A DNA stretch of 64,000 bases, from the NCBI GenBank assembly GCA_032622095.1, contig CP136061.1, positions 196,710,935 to 196,774,934 on the forward strand, in the 5' to 3' direction. The position numbers and the translations under genes are program-made. Shown piece by piece: positions 1 through 9,826 of the stretch (the first letter of the stretch is position 1; each line of letters starts with the position of its first letter). The notes under the pieces were generated by a model. That model was not told the DNA's origin and searched no databases. It worked only from the letters and a program-made list of their open reading frames with translations. The stretch is from Siphonodentalium dalli (lineage: Eukaryota > Mollusca > Scaphopoda > Gadilida > Siphonodentaliidae).

Positions 1-566
1 ACAAATCTACGATTCTCGACCGATCGGGACGAAACTTGGTACGTGTGTGTAGTTTGACCAGGCGGTCGTCGTTGTCGTGTTGGCGAGCCCGTGCGACGCC
101 CGTACAGCGAATGCGCAGACGAGATCTCGGAAACGGGTGGAGGTATCGACTTGAAATTTGCTATGTGAATGTATCTTGCCCCGGATACGAATTTTATCGG
201 GTCGCCGAGCCCGTGCGACGCCAGCTTCGCGCATGCGCAGACGAGATCTCGGAAACGGGTGGAGCTATCGACTTGAAATTTGCTATGTGAATGTATCTTG
301 CCCCGGATACGAATTTTATCGGGTCACCGAGCCCGTGCGACGCCAGCTTCGCGCATGCGCAGACGAGATCTCGGAAACGGGTGGAGCTATCGACTTGAAA
401 TTTGGTATGTGAATGTATCTTGCCCCGGATACGAATTTGATCGGGTCGCCGAGCCCGTGCGACGCCAGCTAAGCGCATGCGCAGACCAGATCTCGGAAAC
501 GGGTCGAGCTATCGACTTGAAATTTGGTTTTTGAATAGCCCGGACAACGTCGGGCTCATCGGCTAG
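1..566 (+). mobile_element. Helitron copy 1 (5' end outside the window)
   Basis: The 3' terminus is diagnostic: a hairpin AGCCCGGACAACGTCGGGCT at 537-556, then ten bases ending in CTAG (563-566), followed by T. This is the Helitron rule of a hairpin about 10 nt before CTRR with insertion before T. The body is a tandem array of a 122-bp repeat. Base 1 corresponds to about base 624 of the next copy, so only the first few tens of bases are missing. No Rep/helicase reading frame is present, so it is non-autonomous. The orientation is set by the 3' hairpin. Confidence 0.8.
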
Positions 567-1030
567 TCTCATATATATTTTGAACACCTCTGTTTGTCTG
601 TATGTATGTTTGTTTGTCATTTATACAAATCTACGATTCTCGACCGATCGGGACGAAACTTGGTACGTGTGTGTAGTTTGACCAGGCGGTGGACGTTGTC
701 ATATTGGCGAGCCCGTGCGACGCCAGTTTCGCGCATGCGCAGACGAAATCTCGGAAACGGGTGGAGCTATCGACTTGAAATTTGGTATGTGAATGTATCT
801 TGCCCCGGATACGAATTTTATCGGGTCGCCGAGCCCGTGCGACGACAGCTTCGCGCATGCGCAGACCAGATCTCGGAAACGGATGGAGCTATCGACTTGA
901 AGTTTGTTTTTTGAATAGCCCGGACAATGTAGAATTTTATCGGGTCGCCGAGCACGTGCGACGCCAGCTTCGCGCATGCACAGACCAGATCTCGGAAACG
1001 GGTGGAGCTATCGACTTGAAATTTGGTTTT
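85..1030 (+). repeat. 122-bp tandem repeat cores with an NRF1-like palindrome in each unit
   Basis: The word GAGCCCGTGCGACGCC recurs at 85, 207, 329 and 451, an exact 122-bp period, and again within the second Helitron (about 711, 832 and, diverged, 951). Most units contain GCGCATGCGC (about 229, 351, 473, 732, 854), a near-perfect match to the palindromic NRF1 site. The first unit (about 108) and the last (about 973) carry mutated versions. Short open frames across the array only reflect a period that is not rich in stops. The array is the core of the two Helitrons; NRF1 binding is inference. Confidence 0.85.
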
Positions 1031-1121
1031 TGAATAGCCCGGACAACGTCGGGCTGGGTAGAGCTATCGACTTGAAATTTGGTTTTTTAATAGCCCGGAC
1101 AACGTCGGGCTCATCGGCTAG
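567..1121 (+). mobile_element. Helitron copy 2, abutting copy 1 head to tail
   Basis: It begins TCTCATATATAT directly after the CTAG of copy 1. It continues with a T/G-rich TTTGTCTGTATG leader and ends with the same hairpin (1092-1111) and CTAG (1118-1121) followed by T. An extra copy of the hairpin without a CTAG terminus lies at about 1037-1056, suggesting duplication of the 3' end. The element is 555 bp and carries about three 122-bp repeats but no protein. The direct TC...CTAG/TC...CTAG junction shows two complete ends side by side. Confidence 0.82.
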
Positions 1122-1287
1122 TTATTATATATATGTATTTTGGAGCGCAGCCGCCAAGTGACTTTAATTTATTATTGGTATAACTCTCCAGTAACGAAAT
1201 ATCGTGTGTTAAAACATCTGGTTATAAACATTACATCGTATGTTATATGCCATAACATGCAGTGATACATTCATTATTAATTCATAG

Positions 1288-1431
1288 CTGGACACTGGAC
1301 ATCGTGGCACAGTGGTTACTGCAGTGTCACATGCGGCAAAGGTTCTGAGACAATAACACGGTTTTGCAGTGGCGGAATCAATTGTCTTGGCTCACCATTC
1401 AGCAGTCAATATTGCCACCGAGAGCCATGTG
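1288..1431 (+). CDS. TSP1-domain exon A of a multi-exon extracellular protein
   Basis: The exon is 144 nt, preceded by ...TTCATAG and followed by GTGAGT, in phase 1 at both ends. The frame encodes GHWTSWHSGYCSVTCGKGSE, then a tail ending in CHREPCG. This is a thrombospondin type-1 repeat: a WxxW tryptophan ladder, the CSVTCG core and six cysteines in typical order. The first W of WxxW is a potential C-mannosylation site and CxxTCG fits the POFUT2 O-fucosylation consensus; both imply secretion or an extracellular face. It is about 48 residues, slightly short of a usual TSP1 repeat (about 55). It is probably the first in-window exon of the gene continued at 7121, 17051, 42178 and 44267. Which gene family (ADAMTS-like, SCO-spondin-like, adhesion receptor) cannot be told. 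Confidence 0.82.
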
Positions 1432-2686
1432 GTGAGTCTAGCTATATCTACTGTTGTGTGCAGAGAACGTCAAACTTGTTATAAGATTCACATGCCCTGC
1501 AGTTTACTACACATGTCGGGACATTGAAGATCTCTAATTCGGCGTAATTCTATAGGAATTTGATTACTAAATTCGATTCCAGCTGGAATAGAATTTAGTG
1601 CACGATGTTAATAAATTTCGTATACAATTTCGACGAATTTGAGATCCATTTTAGCTAATCACATTTTAGCAAGGAAAAACGATATCGAAACGGCTGGCAG
1701 TTAAACACAAATTAATATTGATTTCCTTATCACAACCAAAGAGGAAGTATAAGAAGCCTTCAAGAACAAATATAGTTCCATTTTAAATGTGTCTTTCATC
1801 AAAATTGTTCAATAACATTTATCACCCATGTCTATCTCACAGGCAACACTAAATAACCCAACACAAACTGAATATCATAACTATATTCTAATTAACATAA
1901 TACTAATTCCGGCGCATTATTTAATAGTATTTTCGAACCGATGCTGTGTTATTGATGTAAGTTGGTACATTTCAGCCCATCAACCAAGTTTTTTCTGAGA
2001 TAGACCATTCCAGTACTATAAAATAACAAAAAGATGGAGTGTTAGTGTACTCCAATTCGCCCCAACCAATCAGCTCGCTGTCGAAATGAATCCCAGTTAA
2101 AGGTGGTACGCCGAAAAGATCATTTCACGTCGATGTTTGTTGTGAAAAATGAGTAATCGACTATTGTTAAATTTCAACCAACAATGCAAGTAATTTACAA
2201 GAATTTACATTTGCTTGAGTACTCGAGTACTCAAGTCTTGCTTTACAACTGTACAATATTAGGAAATTACCGAGGAACGTTCTCCGTAAAATAATTACAC
2301 TGTCTTGTTATGATTTTATAGCACAGGACCCAGCATTTAGTGTGGCTTAGGTAAGCTATATGATATTTATGTTTTTTTGAATGACACGACAATCATTTTG
2401 GAAAATTTCCAACCATAGCCTATTGGTGTCAGGTTGTAACTGTTCAACAGTTAGAACACATACGGTACCAATATGGTGGGTGCGAGTGAATTTCCTGGAA
2501 GTACACGGAAGTCAGTTGGAGCATTCCGTTAAAGGGGTACTGTACACAGGGACGTGGCTAGAGGGTCACTGTTGGGGGTGTCCACCTTGGCCAATTCTCC
2601 AATTCCACCCCTTGAATCTCATCAGACCAAACACAAGTTTTGCATAATTCCATTTGCACCCCTTGAACCTCAGTGCTCAGGCCTAA
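1432..2686. other. Intron sequence before the Helitron
   Basis: No coding sequence is supported here. It contains a dispersed repeat (about 1528-1880, described separately) and a perfect 22-bp palindrome at 2214-2235 whose half is CTTGAGTACTC. The rest is AT-rich unique sequence. Confidence 0.6.
1528..1880 (+). repeat. Dispersed repeat, inverted relative to 17480-17862
   Basis: The segment from AATTCGGCGTAATTCTATA to about ACTAAATAACCCAACACAAA matches, in reverse complement, 17480-17862. A strongly shared core is ATTGATTTCCTTATCACA followed by a CAAAGAGGAAGTA stretch. Both copies carry an internal near-palindrome (here ATTCCAGCTGGAAT). By eye the copies are roughly 75-80% alike, so this is an old interspersed repeat. 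No coding capacity; class unknown. Confidence 0.65.
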
Positions 2687-2706
2687 TCTATATATATATT
2701 TGCGAA

Positions 2707-2737
<31 letters not shown>

Positions 2738-5652
2738 GTTCTATAGAAATTCACAGGGGACCACCTAGATGGCACAAAAGGGGTCTAATAGGGGTAACTT
2801 TTTACGAGAAAGATAATGGCGAGGGTTAGAATTTTCTAAAGTGACACCGTTGTTGTCAGGGGCAGATTGCCTTCAAACTGATATATAATCATCCCCATAA
2901 TATGAGGAATCTAATGGTGTGGTTTAAATATGTCAAAAGTCGCGCCGTTCGCGTCAGGGGTGCACGGAAGGGGAGAGGGGTACCAAAATTGATCAAAATA
3001 ATTTTAGCGCCGAATTCCACCAAATTGATGCACATTCTTCTGAGATCTTCTCCATGATACAAGGAATCTTATTGTGTGATTTAAAGACGCCAAATTGGTG
3101 TCGTTGGGATGAGAGATTTGGGGGGGGGGGGGGCGGTGGCATTGGGTACTAAATCTGATAAGAATTGGTTTAGTCGCCGATTCCCATGAAACTTATACAA
3201 ATTCATCCCCATGGTATGAGGTGTCTAATGGCGTGGCTTAAAGCTGTCAAAGGTCGCGTCTTTCGAGTCAGGGGTGCACTGAAAGGGAGAGGGGCACAAA
3301 AATTGATACACAATATTTTTAGCACCAATTTCCACCAAATTGATACACATTCTTATCCATGATATGAGGAATCTTATCGTGTGATTTTAAAGACGTCATA
3401 TTGGTGCTGCTTTGGTGATAGATGGGGTGGGGTGGGGTGTTCACTAAATTTGATAAAAAAAATTGTTTTGTCGCGGATTAGCACCAAACTTACAAATAAT
3501 AATCTCCAATGATATCAGGAGTCTAATTGTGTGGTTTAAAGATGTCAAAAGTGGGGCCATTCGAGTCAGGGGTGCCTAGAGGGTGAGAGGGACACACGCA
3601 TTGATAAACAATATGTTAGCGCCGATTTCCACCTGATTGATACATATTCTTCTCCGTGATACGAATAAACTAATCGTGTGGTTTAAATGTGCCAAATTGG
3701 TGCCTTTTGGGTGAGAGATATGCAATGGTGGCCCTAAATTGATACGAATTTGTATACTCGCCAATTTTCATAAATTTTATATATATTCATCTCTATAATG
3801 AGTCTAAGTGTGTGGTTTAATGATGTCAAAAGTTGCGCCGCTTGAGTCCGAAATAGGGACGGGAGGGTCACCAAAAACTTATAAAAATATGTTTAGTGCC
3901 AATTACCATCAAACTCATACACGTTCTTCTCAAAAGATACAATGAATAAAATATTTGCGAATATCTGTCTGTGTTCTATATATAACTTTAAGGGTACAAC
4001 CGAGATGGCACCAAGGCGGTCTAACAGGGGTAACTTTTTACGAGTATGATAATGGTGCAGGTTAATATTTTCTAAAGTGACGTTGTTGGTGTCAGCAGCG
4101 GAGGTGCTATTTTTAGCGCAGTTTTCGACCAAATTGTTATATTATTCTTCTCCGTGATACGAGGAAAATAAACGTGTGATTTAAAGACGCGAAATTGGTT
4201 TGCGTGAGAGATGGGGGGGGGGGGGGGGTAATAACTATGATAATAATTTGTTTAGTTGCCGATTACCACCAAACTTATATATAATCATCTCCAATATATA
4301 ATGCATGCATGAGTCTAATAGACATGGTTTAAATATGACAAAAGTGGCGCGGTTCACGTCATGCATGAGGGGAGTTGCGCCAAAGTTGATACAAATATAT
4401 TTAGCACTGATTCCACCAAATTCAAGCACGTTCTTCTCTAATGATATGATGAATTAATTCACATTTGGGGTCGTTTGGGTCATGGATGGCGAGAGGAGAT
4501 TCACTAGCATTTATAATATTGTTCAATTCGCCAATATATATAGCAAGTTATACATAGTCATCTCCCAGGCCATCTCCATGTCGTTCTACGGAGTTTTTGG
4601 CATTCCAATTTCACAATCTCGACAAATGGTGACCGAATTATGTCACTTAAACAATTATATCTTCTCAACTGTCATATTTATATGGGGATGGAAACCAAGG
4701 CATTCCTATAACGATCTAGCAACACAGATACATAGAAGAAAGCATTAAAAGTATATTCATATCAATCTATTTAAGAGATACATATATTCATTCAAACCGA
4801 GGGACCTTGAATCGTCAGAGGATTGCATATTAGAATGGCTCATGTATATATTATAACACGATTGTGTCTGTCTCATTCAATAGAGTTTCCACAAAAAAGT
4901 TACAATTGCCTAGAGATATGGAAATGTACAGCAGGCCTGTTCAAAAATAGTGGTCACAGTGTGCAGTCAAATATGGTTACTTCTGAGATAAAGGAAAACG
5001 CAGTCTGTAGCTCATGTCTTTTCAGGATCCTCCAATAGTGACATCTGACAAGGGTATATCTACCCGATACAGAGGATATCTTTCATTTTTTTAGAACAGA
5101 CTCATCGCCTAACATAAAAACTCAAAATCTCGCTGCGTCGGGCACATGTAGCTGCTATACTTGCATAACATCATTTATTTTAAACTGAAAATGATTATCC
5201 AGAATATAGCACCAGAACAGAGGAGCACCTAGACATATCTTTAAAACATCTGTATCTTCATGAAGATATGATAAACTAGATTGATTGATTGATTGATACA
5301 TCTCTATGTAAAACACAATTGTCGTCTTTTATTTTTTCGGACTTAAGTGTTTATGATGTTCATGTTCCATGATATAACGTCTGAAGTATACGCAGTTGTA
5401 AATACATAAATACTTCTTTATTGGTGGGACGGATTAAACGCGATAAACAAAATGATAATCGCTCTGACCTGACAAGGTGAGCCACTACTTATATTCCCTG
5501 TGTAAGAATCATGTTTTGTGATGCCATTTGGATATACAATTTATGAGAATACGTGTAACACTTTGAGAGCAAGAGTATTGTCTATTCCCACAAAATATCC
5601 ACAGAGGGTTTCTCATCACTTTAACCTGGGCAACGCCGGGTAACCCTGCTAG
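2687..5652 (+). mobile_element. Non-autonomous Helitron, about 3.0 kb
   Basis: The 5' end is TCTATATATATATTTGCGAA followed by (TGTC)n, inserted after A. The 3' end has a hairpin at 5624-5641 (ACCTGGGCAACGCCGGGT), 11 further bases ending in CTAG (5649-5652), then T. This matches the A^T target rule and the 5'-TC / 3'-CTRR structure of Helitrons. The interior (about 2820-4480) is a degenerate tandem array of roughly 250-300 bp units, marked by repeats such as GATGTCAAAAGTxGxGCC and CACCAAATTGATACAxATTCTT. It has no Rep/helicase ORF. It lies in the intron between the first two TSP1 exons. Confidence 0.8.
3945..4110 (+). repeat. Second Helitron 5'-end copy inside the 3-kb Helitron
   Basis: The sequence ATATTTGCGAATATCTGTCT and the next 100 bases (ACCGAGATGGCACCAA..., GGGGTAACTTTTTACGAG) repeat the element's own start at 2690-2850. 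It is either a truncated nested copy or an internal duplication of the 5' end. No second 3' hairpin is seen before 5624. Confidence 0.65.
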
Positions 5653-7120
5653 TATCCTATATATTTATAAACCATGGTTCTACATTCCCGGTATGAGAAC
5701 ATTAAGATATTTTAACCTGAAAATTGCATAAATCCTAACATCTTGTGGTCTAACTCCAGACAAATGCACACGGTTACGGACAAGAGACCAGGACACACCG
5801 GGCCGACCACCGGTATACGATCATGTAAAACATATGTTGATACGGGGCGTATACCCAAACCACTCACTGACTAGTGACTATACAATAACTTAAATGAGTA
5901 TGTGGGACTAGTATGCATATGATATAACATTTTTTTGATACATTTGCTTGAAAACTGTAAAAAAAAATACTCGACAACGATAATCTGTATTTTCGCATTC
6001 CGGCTAATCTGCCATCCGTAACATTACTTCGTACTCAACAGACTTTCAGATAATGGAAATCTGGTTACCTTATTCTACGACTCAGAGACTATATAAACCA
6101 TCAACAACATTTGAGTATAGTATCCCTTTAAATCAAATTGCCTTTCGTCGGAAAGGTGTGGTGTATATGTCGTTTTTGCTGGGCTAGCATTACCTAGTTA
6201 TTTTTCTCGATTTTTTCTTTTTTTCACTTTTCACTTTTTACTTGGCATTAACCACGATCGTATCGCCGTATGAAATCATTTTGCGAGCGACTTTCAGTGT
6301 ACATAGAAACAAAATAATACAGAAACAACAACTGACTATATTGTCAATCCAACAATCCGCGCATAATGTATTTATTAAGCAAAAAAGTGTGCCTACCGCG
6401 ACAACAAAAATTCGAGATCCGACGAAACCGGAAACGTCTAAACATGAGTCAACCGTACTGATACCAGACAGTGCATTACCTAGTTATTTAAAATTCCACG
6501 CATGACGATGTTATTTTAACAATTTATTCAAAAGACCTGAAAGACAAGGATTATATTACTTATTCGTGTCTATATTTCTGGTCGCTTTGCGGTTATATTT
6601 CACTATTTACTTTATCAACTAAATCAAAACAAGAAATGTTTTCCTAAATGTATATAATAACCCTTTGTGTCGGGTAATTTACTAATTTTAAAGTGATGAG
6701 AAATTCTTTGGTATAGGGTGATTAAATAAAAATTGAGAATAATCCTGCTCAAATTAGTAATTTTTGCAAATATTATATCCAAAATGACAACACACACGGT
6801 CATTCTTATATAGTAATTGAATGCAGTGACTCTCGATGGCGAAATAGTTTTCGTTAGTTTATCGCCGATTGTTTCGACCCGAATCGGGAAGTAAATATTT
6901 ACAATTTAGCGTAGTTCCGACGATGTTTTCTATGCAGTTGTATACGGTCGATTTGCTTGAGATTTTCGGCGATGTTAGTAGAATACTACATTCCTCCAGT
7001 TAACATAGCGCCTGAGTACTAACTTATCAGTGTATCATATCGGAACAAGTCCATTAATATGTCTTTAACATAAGAACATTAGGAACACAATATTTACATA
7101 GTGCTTTTCCGATATTCCAG
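5653..7120. other. Intron sequence without a recognised feature
   Basis: AT-rich intron between the Helitron and TSP1 exon B. A direct repeat GCATTACCTAGTTATTT occurs at about 6188 and 6473. The short open frames lack a start context, codon signal or similarity that I can recognise. Confidence 0.55.
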
Positions 7121-7261
7121 TCCAGCATTGGTCATCCTGGTCAGAAGAAGAGTGTCCGGAATCGTGTTTGAGGTCTGATACAAGATACTGCATGGTCGAA
7201 CCTTGCGTTGGCGAGACGTCAAGAACAGTTGATTGTTATGGAGCTCTGTGTCCTAACCAAG
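7121..7261 (+). CDS. TSP1-domain exon B
   Basis: A 141-nt exon bounded by ...GATATTCCAG and GTACAT, phase 1 at both ends. It encodes HWSSWSEEECPESC, then RYCMVEPCVG and DCYGALCPN. WxxW and six cysteines match a TSP1 repeat, with the usual CG pair after the second cysteine changed to CL, so the POFUT2 consensus is incomplete (CPESC without G). The spacing of cysteines 4-6 is compressed, making it a divergent repeat. Frame and phase fit splicing from exon A and into exon C. Confidence 0.78.
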
Positions 7262-7341
7262 GTACATAATTAGTCATAGAGTACACAGTGTGACCTCGGT
7301 AACACTCAGTTGGTAATGTGATTGGCAGATAGGTCGACTCG

Positions 7342-7515
7342 TTCAAGTTCAAGTTTTTATTTGTAATGTATATATCAACATAACAATGGTAAAAAAGTAA
7401 CAAACAACAAATAGCGGTAATACATTACTGGGTGGTGGCATGACCTTCTGGTCGTCTTCATGCCATCTCCCAGGACAAAACTTCCTTTCTGGCTCTGAAC
7501 TCCCCTGGTCAGAGG
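7342..7515 (-). mobile_element. 5'-truncated LINE 3' end with (TTGAAC)n tail
   Basis: Read on the minus strand, sequence resembling a non-LTR 3' UTR runs into AATAAA (7356-7361) and ends in a short tandem tail (CTTGAA units, 7342-7354). AATAAA followed by a short-period tail is the signature of CR1/L2-type LINE 3' termini. The left boundary is clear; the right boundary is a guess. No reading frame remains. Confidence 0.5.
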
Positions 7516-8954
7516 TCATACTTTCAAATTAAACTTGTGCTTAAATGACATTGCAACTTTTATCAACAACATAGTAATGCTACTGCAATATCATTGCATA
7601 ATAATTATTGCAGTTTTTTCATTTAATGAAAATTGTTGAATGAAAATGAAAATGATGATGAGACAGAACAAGTGTCTAAATATCTAAACAGATATCAGTT
7701 TCCTATAATTTGTTAGTGATATGTTATGTGTTATGACTACCTCATGACATGACGCCTGGACAGCAATCATGACAATATAAGTTGTTACACTCCACTTTTT
7801 CAAGGTAAGACTCAATTAACTCTAGTGTAACCTGGCGTTTAAAGTTGGTACGTGGCATATACTCGTGTAGCGGAACATGTTTGTCAATAGTTTCCCTGTG
7901 TTGGTGGTTTCTACGTGCAGTGATGATTTCCCGGGAAGTGGCGATATAGTAGTTTAAGGGTATATTAACCCAATTTGATAAGATTTTTCAACAGTTGGAA
8001 ATGTCATGCATAACAAATTATTCTGATATTTGTATTTATATTTTAATAAATATTCAGTCTAAAATCTGTTTTGACCAGGATTTGAGTACTTTCCTGCAAT
8101 CAGTGGAACATTGAGACCAAAATGGTAATCAATTGAAGATTTCGAAGCATAAATATTGTTTTTGGTTGGAATAACTTGAAATATCATTTTAATAATTAAA
8201 CTTGGGTGGATGCAGTTTCCCATAGCCATATAAACCGTTTTGTGTACGTACACTCTTAAAACAATAGGTACTCTAGAGTACATACGTAGGTACTAAGCTT
8301 TGTCCCAGTGGGAGTACCTAATTGTTGGTACTCTAGAGTACCTACTAAATATTTAGGTCACCGATGCCATGACGCACACGATATGAAGTGCCAAGAAATA
8401 CACGCTTTCTTGACACGCCCATTATATTATCTGAAGTACCAAATATCAAGACAGGTACTCTGAAGTATTTATATACTATGCATAGTACCTAGCAATGTGG
8501 TACTTCAGAGAACCAAACATATAGGTACTATGCGGAGAACCTGCCCATATACCAAGCACTCGAAAGTACGAAAAATGGCCTACTGCAAATTTAACAATGT
8601 GGCATGTTAGATTCCAAATGATGCTACGGCGTTTAAACATCGAATTAAGTACAAAACCACATGGACTCCCTTGCATAGTGCTAAATGAAATATTCCGAAT
8701 TATACATGTATTACTTTTATTAGTATAGAACCTTGATCGTGTTTTTGTACCGTACTTAATTCAAGGTTTAATATCTCGATTTCAGGATTTCCCTGAACTG
8801 TTCCCTGCATGTGGAGTAAAATTGGTCTGAATGTCTAAATTAATCGGCCAAATTTCTTAATTTGTGTGCAATAATATTAAAGTAAACATAAATCAAATAT
8901 CTTAAACAGGTCTGGATGAAACACCAATCCATCAAGAATAGCCCGATAAATAAA

Positions 8955-9475
8955 AAACTACCTTGCGATAAATCGCAAACATTTGCGAATCGCAAACTAC
9001 TTTGCAATAAATATATGCGATTTAGTGCAAAGGTTTTCGATTGATCACAAAGGTTTGGATTAATCGCAATGGTTTGTGATTTATCGCAGATATATTTTTA
9101 TGCATTGACACTAATGGGCTTGAACGGTATAAATATAAATCAGACATCTTCAACAGGTCTGGGTAAACCACCAATCGATGTATAATAGCACGGTTGGGCT
9201 AAAATAGACCGATCGGTCTTTCACAGCCAGCATGTATGTGTGATAAGGGGAGCAAACCTTTTCGATAAATCACAAAACAACTTTGCGAAAAATCACAAAC
9301 ACCTTTGCAATAACTCGCAAACCTTTGCGATAAATCTCAAGCATCTTTACGATAACTATAAAACTACTTGGTGATTATACTTTACAATTTATCGCAAACA
9401 TGTTTGAGATTTATCACAAAGGTTTGTGATTTATTGCAGATATATTTGTATGCGTTGGCACTAATTCATTGGGCT
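8955..9475. repeat. Palindromic GCGATAAATCGC repeat module (copy also at 13615-14135)
   Basis: It is made of variants of TTTGCGATAAATCGCAAA, itself a palindrome, repeated many times and framed by GGGAGCAAACC on one side and ATATATTTxTATGCxTTGxCA on the other. A related module in opposite orientation lies at 44607-44785. It is a dispersed MITE-like repeat of unknown class. Confidence 0.6.
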
Positions 9476-9826
9476 TGAATCGTATAAACATAATAAATCA
9501 GACATCTTAAACAGGTCTTGATGAACCAAACATCGATCTGCATGTATAATAGCATGGTTCGGGCTAAAATAGACTGATCGGTCTTTCACAGCCAACATGC
9601 ATGTGGGACACGGGTAGCAAACCAATACTTAAAACAAAATTAATTCTGATCTCTTTCGCAGGACACCATATAGTTATTTACTGAGAATATTCAAAATAAA
9701 CATACATTACATGTATACAGATATTCAAACAAACAGATTCAAATTGTCAAGAAATTTAGAGTTCCCCACTCTTGCAACAGTGATCACTTTGCCAGGAAGA
9801 CCGATCGGTCTATTTTAGCCCGATCA
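9188..9826. repeat. Inverted repeat GGGCTAAAATAGACCGATCG (copy also at about 13857-14486)
   Basis: About 25 bp beginning GGGCTAAAATAGACCGATCG occurs at 9190 and, inverted, ends at about 9824. A third, direct copy with one change lies near 9560. The core GACCGATCGGTC is itself palindromic. It is probably the ends of a small nested element with a duplicated left part. Confidence 0.6.

Noticed and set aside
36-1033. Open frames on both strands through the 122-bp repeats
   Set aside because: A tandem repeat artefact inside Helitrons; frames differ between units.
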